From: Ornithodoros turicata
Lineage: Eukaryota; Arthropoda; Arachnida; Ixodida; Argasidae
Direction: 5' to 3'
Length of the DNA: 64,000 bases
Assembly: GCF_037126465.1 (NCBI RefSeq)
Contig: NC_088206.1
Location: forward strand, 7,229,187-7,293,186
Positions 44,401 through 56,300 of this stretch are shown here, piece by piece. The position numbers and the translations under genes are program-made. Numbering within the stretch: the stretch's first letter is position 1; every line of letters starts with the position of its first letter. Under the pieces are notes generated by a model that worked only from the letters and a program-made list of their open reading frames with translations, was not told the DNA's origin and ran no database searches.

Positions 44401-46713
44401 GCACTCAAAGTTGATGTCCAATATGGACCTAGTTTCCGGCTCTGTTGTCACTGGGTGGTCGGTCAGCCAAGTGGCCACCTTTGTCTGCTCACTGCCAGGA
44501 TGTCAATCTGTGGCCAAGGCCTTCAGGGACGAGGTGGGTGCCCCTCTCTTTAAAAATGTTTTTGTGACGATATGTCACTCGGAAATGAAACTAATGTGTT
44601 GTCTTGCAAATGTTTTTTTTTTTTTTTTTCACTTCTTTCTCAGCTCTGAATATAGAGAGACTACAGTGATCATTATACATAGAGCCTGAAGTTTTAGGGT
44701 TTAACCCGATTCTTCCCCGAATTTGCACCCCGAATTGAAGGTTGCCTCTTTAGGGTGAAACCCGATTTTTACCCAGCAAATTGCCCTCACTGGGATGTCT
44801 GTTGGAATGCACTAACTTACTTGTTTGGCAGAAAAATGCAGTTACATCACCGTTTGTACCAGACTGCTATAGTTTGAATAACTGAGCCCGATTTCTCCCC
44901 GAATTTAGCGTACTGGAAGTTTTTTCACCCGAATTTGCATGAATTCAGTGCACACGTTTATTTACCCGATTTTTACCCCCGAATGTAGGAAAAAATATTC
45001 CCCGAAAACTTCAGGCTCTAACTATACAGGATGCTTTTTTTTATTCGACACAGATTTTTTTTATGAAGAAACTATTAGAGCTGCATAAATTTGGTTTTCG
45101 CAGGTGGGTTGTTACGGCAGGGCAGACATCTTGTAGGACAGCGTGTGCAACTACTGGATGACTAATTAGCTAAAATGCATTAATTAACTTATTAATTATA
45201 TGTTTTCTGTTAGATGCATGACATCAGAATTCGTGCCACTCATTATTCAAATCCATCGTCTTTATTAAACACCCTGAGAAGCCTTGATATCTAAATCTCC
45301 CGACGTTTGCAATGCAAATGTGCCGAAACTAGAACTACCCACTACTCGAGTGCAGAAAGAGTGACATTTATTCCACGTGAGAGGGCCGCGTGCTTTGGAG
45401 CGATGGAGGTGATTGAAGTAGGCGCCAATCCGTTGGCCAGATAGATCGCTCTTCAGCCCAGATAAGGTCAAGGTCGTGTCGTTTCTGCACTAGAGAAATG
45501 CGTAGTTCTGGTACATTTTGCATAGCAAAATTTAGGGATTGATAGCTCAATGTACGTTTGTTTCTCAGGGTGTTTAATAAGGACAATGATAACGTGATTT
45601 TCGTTGTACCGAATATTTCGTTGTGTCGAGTCTGATAAAGTATGGCAGCTAGTTGTGGCAGGGAATACAAATTATGCAAAATATACAAATACGAATTATT
45701 TTGCTGTACTGTGAATTTCTTTGTACAGCGTTTCGTTATATCGAGACTTGACGTAAGAGCAACATTTTTTGCTGCATTGGAACTTGTGTCACCTGTGTCA
45801 ACCTAGTCTGATTGAAGCCAGATTCACCAGAGCGTTTCAGTGTTGCCGTTTGCGTGGGGAGATTCCATTCCTGTGCTGGCGTGCGACAGTTGTGCTGAGT
45901 GAGAGGAAATTGAAACAGTTTGGAGACAGTTCTTTTCCTTTCTGATAAGAAAAGTTCCTATATCATACCATTATTTTATCCCAGCGTTAAGCTCTGTGGG
46001 ACTTTCTGAAGTTGTCTATTCTACGGAATTTTGCAGAATCGCGATAAACTAGGGGCTCTAGTTATGTCTTTCTCTTTTTTTGGAGGAGAATGTGGCATTT
46101 GCAGTCTTTTAGCAAGAAACAGTTGAAATTGCTCCAAAACAATTACTTTCCATCACGTTTTAGCGATGAAATATGAAAGTCACTGAAAAGGTTAGCCAGC
46201 TGTTTTCATGACTTTCATCTTTCATCATTAATTTCTTAGGCAAATTGAGGCTTTGTATGTATCTGTCCCTTCTATGTTGTCCCAGCCTCAGAACATCACT
46301 TCTTTCATCTCCATCATGTTTTAGCAAGGTTTTCTCTGGGTTTTCTGAAGAATTCCCAGACAAATGTCGGCACACTTCCCTCTGAAATCAGCCCAGGACG
46401 CATACCAACCCTCCTGTCCCCCACTCCTTCCTGCTGTCCTCTCTCCATCTGTCCCCATCTCATAGAGTTGCTTTGCGACGCTAACACGGAATAAAAATAA
46501 AAATATCAGTGGAAAATGAATCTGGAGAACACTTGAGCTTCTTATGCAGTTTGATCACATTGCTCTTGATCTTGTTTTCAGCAAATTGATGGAGAAGCCT
46601 TCCTGCTGATGAACCAGTCAGACCTGGTGAGAATCCTCCGCTTGAAGCTCGGGCCTGCACTGAAGATCTATAGTTGCATACTCAAATTTAGGAGCACCTG
46701 CGACCTTGACTGA
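26489..46713 (+). CDS. L3MBTL1: L(3)mbt-like chromatin reader (FCS finger, 3 MBT, 2 C2HC, SAM)
   Basis: Nineteen coding exons: 26489-26696, 27656-27762, 31393-31623, 32607-32842, 32902-33475, 35160-35373, 36110-36272, 37256-37346, 38130-38291, 38357-38597, 38937-39031, 39682-39910, 40889-41194, 42082-42181, 42276-42467, 43542-43736, 43818-43873, 44265-44533, 46582-46713. All phases agree and give 1266 aa. Residues 1-450 are Thr/Ala/Val/Pro-rich. Then come [17 protein letters not shown], an FCS finger (~537-570, CQFC...FCGQLC), a lysine-rich NLS (~578-600), MBT1 (~635-742), MBT2 (~743-850), MBT3 (~851-953), two C2HC fingers (CPTPGC...; ~965-1000, ~1050-1085), an AT-hook RGRGRPRK (~1107-1114) and a SAM domain (~1195-1260). 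Family members compact chromatin by binding mono- and dimethyl-lysine. The vertebrate paralog cannot be assigned. In MBT2 the usual pocket Trp is Leu. Confidence 0.95.
28749..30196. mobile_element. Long inverted-repeat element in L(3)mbt intron 2
   Basis: CCCAGTAAACCAAAAACGTC at the left matches, inverted, GACGTTTGTGGTTTACTGGG at the right. The interior repeats short words such as GGACATCC, GATGTCC and TAGACGT on both strands, a structure of some animal DNA transposons. It contains the MITE at 28899-29069. I see no clear target duplication and no transposase frame. Confidence 0.5.
28899..29069. mobile_element. pogo/Tigger-like MITE with TA duplication
   Basis: A 171-bp element with ends CAGTGAACCCTCGTTAATATG and its inverse, which has one mismatch, flanked by TA on both sides (28897-28898 and 29070-29071). 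No coding capacity. CAGT-starting ends with TA are typical of pogo/Tigger derivatives. Confidence 0.85.
30530..30690. mobile_element. pogo/Tigger-like MITE
   Basis: A 161-bp element from CAGTTGAACCTCGATATAAC to TTGAGTTTTGACTG, flanked by TA (30528-30529 and 30691-30692). The interior (TTTCGTTGTACC, TTTCGTTGTGTCGAG) recurs at 45590-45755. It lies 23 bp from the next hAT element. Confidence 0.75.
30714..31303. mobile_element. hAT-type MITE, TAGGGCCYGGAATTTTAGGC family
   Basis: A 590-bp copy with ends TAGGGCCTGGAATTTTAGGC and CCTAAATTTCCGGGCCTTA, and an 8-bp duplication TATATTAT/TGTATTAT (one mismatch). Same family as 18621-19455 and 58063-58611. It ends about 90 bp before L(3)mbt exon 3. Confidence 0.85.
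31721..32243. mobile_element. hAT-type MITE made of GTAGTTAACTAC repeats
   Basis: A 523-bp element with ends CAGTGATGGCCAGTAGTTAA and TTAATGGCCATCACTG, and a perfect 8-bp duplication CTCAGCAC (31713-31720 and 32244-32251). Both ends are dense in direct and inverted copies of AGTAGTTAACTAC/TAAACTACTA. It lies in L(3)mbt intron 3. Confidence 0.9.
34352..34730. mobile_element. hAT-type MITE, YAGGGAGTGACTTTTTC family
   Basis: From CAGGGAGTGACTTCTTCGGG to CCGAAAAAGTCACCCCCTA, flanked by ACTATAAG (34344-34351) and ACTGTAAG (34731-34738), 7 of 8 identical. It abuts the next hAT MITE with only the shared 8-mer between them. It lies in L(3)mbt intron 5. Confidence 0.85.
34739..35085. mobile_element. 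hAT-type MITE, TAGAGCCTGAAGTTTT family
   Basis: A 347-bp element from TAGAGCCTGAAGTTTTAGGG to CCCGAAAACTTCAGGCTCTA, flanked by ACTGTAAG and ACTATAAG (35086-35093). It is one of six complete copies of this family in the window and ends about 75 bp before L(3)mbt exon 6. Confidence 0.88.
36821..36930 (+). mobile_element. SINE fragment
   Basis: CCCACTCCTTCGTGATGTGC followed by CTCTCTCCATCTGTCCACATC matches the 3' part of the SINE copies at 46309-46495 and 63639-63903. Only the right end is present, inside L(3)mbt intron 7. Confidence 0.5.
37655..37790 (-). mobile_element. Retroelement 3' end with (AAAT)n tail, minus strand
   Basis: The plus strand shows TTTATTTATTTATT followed by CGAATACACCTTACAGCTCC and ACCGAGGTGGCATTACG, i.e. 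a minus-strand element with an AAAT-type tail. A sequence of similar layout is at 48131-48210. The length and family are uncertain. Confidence 0.4.
38607..38712. repeat. AT-only inverted repeat directly after an L(3)mbt exon
   Basis: About 105 bp built from AATTAAGATTTTTAATT and its inverse, beginning 10 nt after the donor of exon 10. It could fold into a long AU hairpin in the pre-mRNA. Confidence 0.6.
39995..40343. mobile_element. hAT-type MITE, TAGAGCCTGAAGTTTT family
   Basis: A 349-bp copy from TAGAGCCTGAAGTTTTTCGG to CCCTAAAACTTCAGGCTCTA in L(3)mbt intron 12. The flanks GGAACACA/GAAATGCA match at only 5 of 8 positions, so the insertion is old or rearranged. Confidence 0.75.
40758..40831. 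mobile_element. Right-end fragment of a TAGAGCCTGAAG-family MITE
   Basis: GAGCGCACGTTTATTTACTC through CCCGAAAACTTCAGGCTCTA matches the end of the complete copies. The left part is absent or lies beyond unrelated sequence at 40344-40757. Confidence 0.6.
41877..42031. repeat. Fold-back element with hammerhead-like centre
   Basis: Two 39-nt arms (41893-41931 and 41963-42001) are exactly complementary, extended by outer arms AATACAGAAGCCGAC/GTCGGCTTTTGTATT. The loop contains CTGAGGA (41939-41945), a hairpin GCGTGG-ACCT-CCACGC (41947-41962) and GAAA (41963-41966), the order of hammerhead-ribozyme core elements found in Penelope-like retroelements. There is one extra A between CTGAGGA and the hairpin. 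It lies 50 bp upstream of L(3)mbt exon 14. Confidence 0.7.
43067..43421. mobile_element. hAT-type MITE, TAGACCCTGAAGTTTT variant
   Basis: A 355-bp copy from TAGACCCTGAAGTTTTCGGG to CCCTAAAACATCAGGGTCTA, with a perfect duplication CTTATATG (43059-43066 and 43422-43429), in L(3)mbt intron 15. The same end variant (ACCC/GGGT) at both termini marks a distinct subfamily. Confidence 0.9.
44680..45020. mobile_element. hAT-type MITE, TAGAGCCTGAAGTTTT family
   Basis: A 341-bp copy in L(3)mbt intron 18, flanked by ATTATACA (44672-44679) and ACTATACA (45021-45028), 7 of 8 identical. Ends TAGAGCCTGAAGTTTTAGGG and CCCGAAAACTTCAGGCTCTA. Confidence 0.88.
45590..45755. mobile_element. Decayed Tigger-like MITE
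   Basis: Contains TTTTCGTTGTACCGAATATT, TTTCGTTGTGTCGAG and GGCAGGGAATACAAATTAT, matching the element at 30530-30690. The ends are not cleanly preserved. It is in the last L(3)mbt intron. Confidence 0.6.
46309..46495 (+). mobile_element. SINE fragment, 3' part
   Basis: GGTTTTCTCTGGGTTTTCTG, GCCCAGGACGCATAC, CTGTCCCCCACTCC and GACGCTAACACG occur in the same order as in the full SINE at 63639-63903. The tRNA-like head is missing. It lies about 90 bp before the last L(3)mbt exon. Confidence 0.7.
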
Positions 46714-47056
46714 TGTGTCCCGTGAAATATGAGTGTATTCACCCTCTAAGTTAACTCCGGCCAAGGTAAAAAAAAGAAGGGTGCAGACTGTTGCCTACAT
46801 GCTGTGTTCAAGCATGTCCATTTCATGTCGTCCCATGTGTTTCATTGAATGGAATGTTATAATCAAACCAGTGAACGGAAATTCAAGAAATGATACGTCG
46901 CACCGCGAACTTGCAGGGTTCAACCGGTGTGCAGCGTCGTGCCATAATCGTAGAAGAGACGGGACTCATTATTTATGAGCAAATAACATCCGTTGTGATA
47001 GGTGATGGTGACAGAATGACTGTTGTTGAGCGATTAATTTGGCTTTTACTATTTTA

Positions 47057-47062
47057 AATAAA
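47057..47062 (+). terminator. Likely polyadenylation signal of L(3)mbt
   Basis: AATAAA about 345 nt after the stop codon. A second AATAAA near 47580 could give a longer 3'UTR. Confidence 0.5.
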
Positions 47063-50000
47063 GCTAGGCCCTGGAAGGCTTGGATAATTTTTCATCCCTT
47101 CTTTTCTGCCACACTCTTCGAGCGTTGAAGATTTACTCACAACGTATAACTGTGTTAAAAGAAAAAAAATACTTGTGAGGCATTTGCTCAATCTCTGCCG
47201 GCCTGCCAAGTAGTGCAAGCACCGCTCATGCATCTATTTTTCACTATCAGCTCAGTACCGTAATATAGCTTACTTTTCACATTTATGTACATAGCAAAAG
47301 TGGGTGTGCAAAGAGATGTTTATAAGTGTACATAACCAATCATGTATAGCATTGTTGTGCATTGAATTCTTAGGCAATTACATTGTAGTATTCACGGTGA
47401 CAGCTTGCAGCTTTCAGTTCGAAGATGTGCAAGTTGATGTACTGTTCCATGTCACACACATACAAATATTCTTGTTAAGTTTGCAGTTTTTATCTGCTGT
47501 CACTGAATGTGTTGTCGATTTTTGAGTTTGTATGTGTCAATTATTGAGAATAGATTTTTTTGATGATGATGATGTTGCAAATAAAGTGCTGTTATACCAC
47601 TCACTGGAATTTTCAACCGACTGATTTTAACCGTTTCCAGTCCTGCTGCTGTGCCAACATCCTGTACCAGCAGGTCAATTTCAAATAAGTACCACACCAA
47701 GCTGTTTTGGTTGAACAGTCGAGTGTTCCGCGGTGTCACAGCTTTTTATTTTATATGCCCTTTATTTGTAGCTTGTATCTTTCGTGGGTGTGTTAGCGTT
47801 CAAAGCAGCCAGTGGGGTATGCTCAGGTCTTTGTGTGCATGATTTGCCGAACCACACAGATTGTTGGAGGAGAGCCACATTATCCTTTGTGCTGTCCGTC
47901 CGAAAGACAGCATAGCTACCACAGGCTCAGGCAGATATCTCATCTTGCATGAGTGCTCTCTATGCTCTCAGATGCACAGTAACGCTAAAACATTACATGA
48001 AATTTCTGAAGCGTTAAGACACATAAACAATCGAAAATACATAAATTCTACATAAAAAAAGAAACTGCTTTCGACTGTGGCACAGTGTTGCGTCACTCCA
48101 TAACATTTTCACGCAAGAGATAAAAGTTGCATTTATTTATTTATTTATTTATGACAATAACGTCAAATGCCCTCCTGGGGCGATACATGAGGGGGGCGGG
48201 GGGGGGGGGGGAACGCATACATATAAAGACAAAATATATGCTGGCTTACACTGGCATTCACGATATGCAATAAGATTGCAATGAAATGAGGCAAAGATAG
48301 TTATGGAATATGGAATGGAAGGTTAGGAATGGATATAGTTTTAGGAAAAAACTAGTGCATGAGGTAGGAATTGTGGCCGGAGAGTGGACGTTGGAGTGTT
48401 GATCCTTATGTGTACGAAGCATTTCCTATCTTTGCGTAGCTGACATCACAGCGTTCAGGTCACCACGTGATGAAACAGTGCCAACGGTACCAACCACAGA
48501 AGGATAACGATGTGAACGTTAGTTGCGACTGCTCACGGCACTGCACAGTTCAGTGCAGCCAACGTCATATTCCTCTCCGTAACAGAGAAATTTCCTACAG
48601 CGAATGAGAAACCACTCTGCCGTCACAGTGACCTGTCCCTTCCCAGATTTGAGACACCTGTACGATGTTGCATATTTATAGCACCCTTGTAGGTCGAATC
48701 GCACCGTGAAAATATGGGTCGCTGAGCGAAGAAATATTTTGCGAGGTTGCTCCCAGTACACCGCCTGTCAAAACTCCAAGCCGGAATGTCACTTCCTTGC
48801 TCCTCTAACATGGTATAGTTGTCCTGATGCTGCCATTCTTTCTGACTTGAGGGTGAGAACATTTTTGGCAGACATTAATCGAGTGTTTAACAAGATGTTT
48901 TTTGGGTCATGTGGAGTGGCCAGAAAGCAAAAACTTCGAGTGAACAAGAGAAGTGAAATTTATTATGCTGCACCAATAACAAATGCTTACACTATAAATG
49001 GTTCTCAAAACGTTTACATGTATGTATAATTTGTATACAAGTTTCCGAAGCCCAGTGCTTGCACAAGTTAACATGAGACACGACACACATCCGACGTGGC
49101 ATATACATGTGACACGTGCGCAGTGTACACATGGTCATGCGGTCATACTTTAATATAGGTATCTACAAGTACTGCTGTTATGCAGAAGTTGTGCAGTGAC
49201 ATACACTCTTTATGTTTATGGACACTTCAAAGGGATGACAGGCAATACTGATAGAGAATAACTATTCTGTTTCAATAGTTGTCTTTGTTACCCTTATCAC
49301 AGTCAAACACAGAAATAGGGAAGAGGAAATATAATTTTAGTAATAGGTAATAAATAGAACACCAATCACATGGTCTCTTTGATAGGAATCAGTAAAGTAT
49401 TATTTACCAGGACACAGTATTGGTCAGAATTGGTGACACAAGTCAAGTGTGTTGTTGTCCAGTGTGCAAACATGTGCACGATAAGATATCTGATGAGATC
49501 ACACTTGCTTTGAAAGAAACAAATCTCATGAACATCATGCAAACCAGGATCATAAAAGGGATAATTTGTAGTTCTACAAAAAGAAGTATAGTGCTACTTT
49601 CTTTTTTCCATGGTCATACATAAACAATGTACAATACCTTCTAGCTATAGTAGATATGCATATAAGAAGTGCTAGCAAACAGCAATATAGCATTTTGCTA
49701 GATGTGATAATTAATCACCAGGAAGTTTTCTTTAGTGTCATTACACTCTGCATCTAATCTGGATCAGCCAGCAGAATCTGAGCAAGCCACAGGCAGAAAG
49801 AATGAAAGTGTTCTTGGAATGGCATATTCTTTACCTTAGCAGATCTTAAAATATCTTGTTATTCCACTAACTAGTTTGAACTTCGAGAGTTAAATATTGT
49901 GTCTACCTCAAACACTTTCCACAAAATTTATCGTACAACATTGCCATGACGGGTTCTTGGTTCTTTGCCAGAGCTGTAGCAATGTACAACATGAATCATA

Positions 50001-50774
50001 GCATTGTACTTTTTGGAGCCTATATATGGTCACAAGCATTATTTTACACTTTGTCCTGCCTCAAAATATATTGTACAACAAAGCTCTAAACGAAATTTCA
50101 ATTTCAGGCGACTGCTCTAAGATAACTGCATCATTAAATTGCAAATTGACGCAGATTAGACTTCTAATAACTGATAAGCCAAATTTAGAAACAACATATA
50201 TTGCAGCCAATGTCAGTTGCGGCTAACCAAATACATATATGTCTTGCTTGGCGCTCGTGCCTCAAAATTGTTCTCTCTTTGCAGAGCTGTTTTCCAGCTT
50301 TTGTACACGTTTAGCAATGAGCGATCACATTTCTTAAATGCAGACACCTGCATAGTTCATACAAGTTTGTTGAAGTCCACACGGGAACAGTCACATGACA
50401 GACAGAGCACAGAGGCGGGTCCACAGGTACCAAGTTGCGAGCATGTGAGCACTGTTAACATGCCTTCACATCCTCAAAGTTACTAAACAAATCTTAGTGC
50501 AGAATTGAGTGTGCTTGTAAGGGAGCTACAGACATTACATTGCGCAGCATAGTTCAGTAATACAATACTTTACATATTAATACTAAGAGAGTTTAGCTGC
50601 TTTGGTGCGACGTAACTCACAGTTTCCAAGTGACCGAAACTGGAAAAAAACTGAAATACTTCATGTTTTTAAATACCGAAAACAGATCCAGTCAGATAGC
50701 ACTTTAGGCATTGGTTATATGCATTGAAATGCAGCATCATACATACAGTGAACACAGCTGCAGGTATTTATAGA
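47063..50774. other. Convergent intergenic region, left part
   Basis: AT-rich sequence between L(3)mbt and dystrobrevin with no recognised exon. It contains a (TTTA)n tract (48131-48152) followed by a minus-strand retroelement-like end (CCCTCCTGGGGCGATACATG) and a G-run (48196-48210). The long 3'UTR of either gene could extend here. Confidence 0.45.
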
Positions 50775-51167
50775 TAGGGAGTGACGTTTTCGGGTTAAAT
50801 GCCTCTCTCAGATTCAGGGGGTAAAAATCGGGTGCTATTTTTAAATCTGTAATTCGGGAAGAAATCGGGCGATAATTGTGCCTTCGGATGTTATCGGGTG
50901 TCTTTGTTTCTCCTCTTGTCTATTAAGTCCTTCCCTAATCTCTCTTTTTTTTTTTTTTTGCGGGATTGTGACCTTCCAGCGGTAATCCCCGAAGACATAG
51001 AGAATGTTGACACACATGGGTGTATTGCTGGGAACGTAAGTGACCCATTCTTGCATGTGTTACATGATGTAACCTTTGTTCGTCTTCAGTGGAAGCGTCA
51101 CCTGAGGATTTCATGGTGACTGGAATTCGGGGAGAAATCGGGTTTAACCCGAAAAAGTCACTTCCTA
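50775..51167. mobile_element. Complete hAT-type MITE, TAGGGAGTGAC family
   Basis: A 393-bp copy from TAGGGAGTGACGTTTTCGGG to CCGAAAAAGTCACTTCCTA, flanked by TTTATAGA and TTTATACA (7 of 8 identical). This intact copy shows how much of the one at 18963 is missing. Confidence 0.87.
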
Positions 51168-53200
51168 TTTATACATAGTAGTTCATCAGAAAACTGGAGC
51201 GTCGTTTTGGGGGTCATACCTTACTAGCTCTTGCGGCTAGTGACACACATCACTATTTACATTACACGGCGGTTGTACCGCCTAGCTAAGTCACGTACGC
51301 ACGTACGTCCATTTAGCGGTTGACCCATCGCTTTAAGTTGTCTTCCCAGTCCGTATTTGCGCCCTCCTCTTCATCATCTGTTCTGACGTAACTCTCATCA
51401 TCTGTTGCAAGCGATGCATGGCGTTGATACGTAGGAGACGCATCAAGATCCTTGTTTGAGTGGTTAGAAATAAGTTAGTGGAAAGGGTTAGTAAAAATCT
51501 GCAGAGAGAATGCATTCTGCTTGCAAGACGGTGATGACATGCAATATGAGCTTGATGCTTGCAACATTCTGAAATAGAGACTCCATCCTGTGATACAACA
51601 CCAGTACTTTTTTTTCTTTTTTCAAAAAGCAAGCGACTTAATGGTGCATTAGGTAGTATTCTGTCATTTCTACACCGTTAACACATGTTCACGCACTCAA
51701 CGGCTTACTGTTTGTTGTTTTAATTATGTTGTTGTTGTTATGTGGGATTTGGGACAGACAAAGTTTCTACGCAAATGAAATTCAAGGGTTCAAGCCGCTA
51801 CTTTTATCCAATCAAAAACCACGGCTAACTATATAAACTAAGAAAACACAAATAGTGATAGAAGAACACTTTTATTTGATTTCATCAAGCTTGTGTTCAC
51901 AGAAACTATTGCAACGAAAGGCATGAACATAACCACATCTGGTCACAAACATAACGTAAAGAGAACTATTCTGTCGTACACTGCACAAGCACAAAAAGTA
52001 GAATATATTGATGTCCATTTTGAATATGTTTAAATGCAGCATGATTAGTACCCCTTAGGTCCTAAAGAGGGGATGATTAGTACCCTAAATCTACGATAAA
52101 ACTTTATCATGTAAAAATAAATGAACGTCTGATAGAGGAAATCTAAAAGTGGTTGGTGACGTCCTCCTGACTAGACAGGGCTTAGAAGTACGTATCGCTT
52201 TCAACAATCCTACGAATGTTGGTCTTCTTGAAAGGCACGCCATGGAACAGTGTAAATGCTGGAATGATTATGCCTCTCCTATGATATGTTTCCATAACCA
52301 GCAGCAACAAGTGTGTCTTCGGAAGATGTTTTAACTAGAACGGTGAACCAACATGACATGTTAAAGCAACGTGTAGAAGCTGCTGCTATAAAAAAAAAAT
52401 GCTGCAACGAAAGCTGCCACTTGTCTCTAGGAAATGGCATACTATTCTATGCTTTGTGTATAAACATAATGCTCCGTTAGTCTCCCAAAGCGGAGATCCA
52501 AGGGGAGCATGCTATTGGACAAAAAGATTGTCCTTGAAGCTAAAACACAAGCGGGCAAATGTAGGTGCAGCCAAGAAGGAATCTGACTAGGATATGCTCG
52601 CTGTTTTCCGCACAGTGCTTTTGCCATGCTGTGGTGAGAAGAAACATAAAAAATGGTCAATGTAGAGAAGTACATTCAACACAGAAAAGAGCTGCATGCT
52701 GGAACAGACCGGGTGATTACTAACGAGTGCTGAAGCTAATACTCTTAGTGTGACTAGAGTGCATGGACTTGCTCAAACTTACAAAGTTAAAGGCCGAAAC
52801 CATAAAAGATAAAAACCATAAAGATACAGAAAAAGAACTAAGAATGTGGTGCAACATTTCAGAGAAACATATGTAACAAGCTTTCAAATACTGTACAGAG
52901 TACAATACATATCACTTTCTTGAAAAAAGTGCAGTGCAGAAGTCCATGCTAGTTGGCTACTGTGTAATAAGGGCCAGGTATAAAGAAGACCAAATCAGGA
53001 TTGGCTAACGAGGTTCAGGGTTGGGGGGGGGGGATGTGTGCACTACTGAAAACAGTGCGACTACTCATGCATATATCGCCATACACACTTCACTGAGTGC
53101 AAGGAATGCTCTATCTACCACACTGATACTAAGTAGTATAAGAGGATAACCACAGTGCAGATCAGCTTCAGAAAAGTGTAACATAGTAATACCCAAAGTC
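51168..53200. other. Convergent intergenic region, right part
   Basis: No recognised exon or intact transposon. A short palindromic patch GTACGCACGTACGTCC lies near 51296-51310, (GTT)n near 51728 and a G-run at 53022-53032. Confidence 0.4.
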
Positions 53201-53206
53201 TTTATT
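53201..53206 (-). terminator. Likely polyadenylation signal of dystrobrevin
   Basis: TTTATT on the plus strand reads AATAAA on the minus strand, about 157 nt beyond the proposed stop. This also supports the terminal exon chosen for the gene. Confidence 0.5.
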
Positions 53207-53362
53207 TCTCGAGTGATACGTTTTTCTTTCAATGGAGAGAACTGATAGTAAGGATGAAGAATTATCTAAAAGGTACAGCTTTTTCACACATACTATCGCA
53301 ACTGATCTGTACCGTTATATAATGTGCACTACTGGTTAGTGACAGTTAATGATCTGTACACT

Positions 53363-56300
53363 CTATGCACACACACTAGTGTTTGTCTTACGGATTTTTC
53401 CTTTCCTGCTCTGGGAACCTTCCGGACGGTAACCTCGAGGCAAAATAACCTCATCCCCGACCTCTTTAGCTTCTTCTGAAAACGATGTAACGTCTGCTTC
53501 CTTTGTCACATTTCAGGACAACTCGGACAATCGCATACTAAAAATTACGACTGAAGTTTGGGAGCATCGTTGTATCACACTTTGCGTTAAATACTGTGAC
53601 CACCCCAGAGGTGCTATGTATCACTGTCACGTATACAAAAATACTGCATACACACATCCAGGAGCTTCACCCTGTACTGTACATCCTGTTGAAGCAATCC
53701 ACAAACCTCCGGAGCGTAGAGCATAAGTGCCCCCCCCCCCCCCCTCAAATGAAATTCAAGCTAGAGAAGACCTACCTGCGGATCATTGTCATACAGCTCA
53801 CTGTCCTCGTCATCTTCCCTCTTTGCCTTTGCGTCATCTCCATTCTCAGCAGTCCGAGGGGGAGGAGGGGGCGGAGACGCTTCGTCCACTTTGCTCGTTG
53901 ACAGTCCCCCAATTTTGCGTCGATTGGCCATGTCTCTGGCCTGTATCTCGGCCAAGAAGTCAGTTTCCCGTCGGAGGTCCTCGCGCCACAGCGTGTTACC
54001 GCCCCCTATGCTGTCGCCATCTTCTGTTTCGCAGTCAGCTGGAGTTTGCGAAACATGTAGTATTTGCAAAAACTATGTTTTTTTTTTTTTTAAAAGCAAT
54101 GTAAATAATGTCAATATAATAAGTAACACGTACGAAGTAACAAGCTCCTCAAAATTTCTGCATGCGCAGTACTTTGCAATTATACTAGTGCCAGGGAAAC
54201 ATTGTATATAACTTTAGCCCCAAAGAGTGCGACATTTATAGGACGAGAAGGGCACCAAAGAAATGTCTGCAGCCGATACCGGACCTCTACAGCAATACAG
54301 TTAAGTTGAGCAATGGCATAATTCATGTTACCAGTACTCCGAAGAAGAAACTAAGTATCTTTAATAGGAGTACGGACACGTTTAAATGACAGAAATAAAG
54401 AGGAGCAATGTACTAGTGGTGGAGGAAGAAGAGGAGGAAGTATAGTTAGGAAATAAAGGACAGGTTGGAATGGTGCAGTTCTACGGTTCTGTTGTGAACA
54501 CTACAACCATCTCAAAGACAAAGGCTTGAGAGAGGATGTACGTATCATGCATTCTGTATCCATTCATCATCTAAAAAAGTTGTTGGTGTTGTACCTTTTC
54601 AAAAAGCAAGTGTGAATGAAAATCTAACTACGTACATTTTATGTGGACAGAGTACATTAGCTCACATGTTTAACATGCTGCAAACCCATCTTCACCAACG
54701 CTCTCGGGACTTATATTGCGTACAATTTGTCGTCAAGTTTCTGGCCGTACAATTTGCTGTGCAGAAAACATTGCTGTACAATGTGTTGTACAATTGAAGA
54801 TTATTTGAAGAGCTATTTGCTCCTGCTGACTACTGATTATTAGAGCCTGAAGTTTTCGGGAAATATTTTTTCCTACATTCGGGGGGGATAAAAATCGGGT
54901 AAATAAACATGCACACTAAATTCACGCAAATTCGGGTGAAAAAACTTCAAGTACGCTAAATTTGGGGAGAAATCGGGCTCAGTTATTCAAACTAACTGTA
55001 CCGGTTTGGTACAAACGGTGATGGAACTGCATTTTTTCTGCCAAACAAGTAAGTTAGTGCGTTCCTACAGACATCCCGGTGAGGGCAATTTGCCGGGTAA
55101 AAATCGGATTTCACCCTAAAGAGGCAACCTTCAATTCGGGGTACAAATTCGGGGAAGAATCGGGTAAAACCCTAAAACTTCAGGCTCTACTGATTACGTA
55201 GCGTCATTAAAATATATCAGAATATCAAGCACTAACCTCTGCTACCGCTTAACGCTTTGCTGTCCCCTACTGCGTCATCGCCTTCCGAGTCTTCTGGAAG
55301 AAAGAAGCCCTAAATAACCAAGCTTACGAAACACCGCGGCCGAGTTTCCTTACCCGAGTTCAGTTCTCGCACCAACGAGGACATGGCGTTGGTCACAGAA
55401 TCCGCTGCCACTAAAAGATCGTCCCGCAAGTTCTTTGCACCCCGCGCCCTGCCAAAGGCCAGACGTACGTCGTCACCCACCCCCGTGAGGCTGTCCGAGG
55501 GGCCCGTAGCCGCTCCGGTGCCCCCTGGTGTGGCCGGTGCACTGCGTGTGGTTGGACCGCCACTCGTGTGCGTGGTGGATGGAGATTTCGACGCGACAGA
55601 GTGCGGAGAAGTTGTCGGCGTTGATCTCGGAGACGCCTGGTGGTTCTGCGCAACAACAATGATTTATTCCTGCAGATTGTCCACAAACGTTTACGATGTT
55701 AGAGAGTTGCTAATCGTGCTGCTCGTCTTGGTGATCTCGCTGTTGTCTACATCTGCATTACCGTTGCGTGATGCGGCTAATCTTATATAACGCATTCCTT
55801 GCTTCCCCATCAGGGATTCCTAATGCATAGAGCCTGAAGTTTTAGGGTTTTGACCAGTTTCTTCCCCGAATTTGCACGCCCAATTGAAGGTTCCCTTTTT
55901 TAGGGTTTCACCCGTTTCTTCCCCGAATTGAAGGTTCCCTTTTTAGGATTGAACCTGTTTCTTCCCCGAATTTGCACCCCGAATTGAAGGTTCCCTTTTT
56001 AGGATTTAACCCGTTTCTTCCTCGAATTTGCACCCCGAGTTGAAGGTTCCCTTTTTAGGGTTTAACCCGTTTCTTCCCCGAATTTGCGCCCCAAATTGAA
56101 GGTTCCCTTTTTAGGGTGAAACCCGTTTCTTCCCCGAATTTGCACCCCGAATTGAAGGTTCCCTTTTTAGGGTGAAACCCGATTTTTACCCGGCAAATTG
56201 CCCTCACTGGGACATCCGTAGAAATGCACTAACTTACTTGTTTGGCAGTAAATGCAGTTACATCACCGTTTGTACCAAACCAGTACAGTTCGTATGAGTA

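Noticed and set aside
53363..53490. Alternative dystrobrevin terminal exon starting after GTTTTCAG at 53479
   Set aside because: The acceptor is stronger but the phase gives an implausible cysteine-rich tail. The upstream AAAG acceptor keeps a frame with an acidic, well-behaved C-terminus. Not settled without cDNA.
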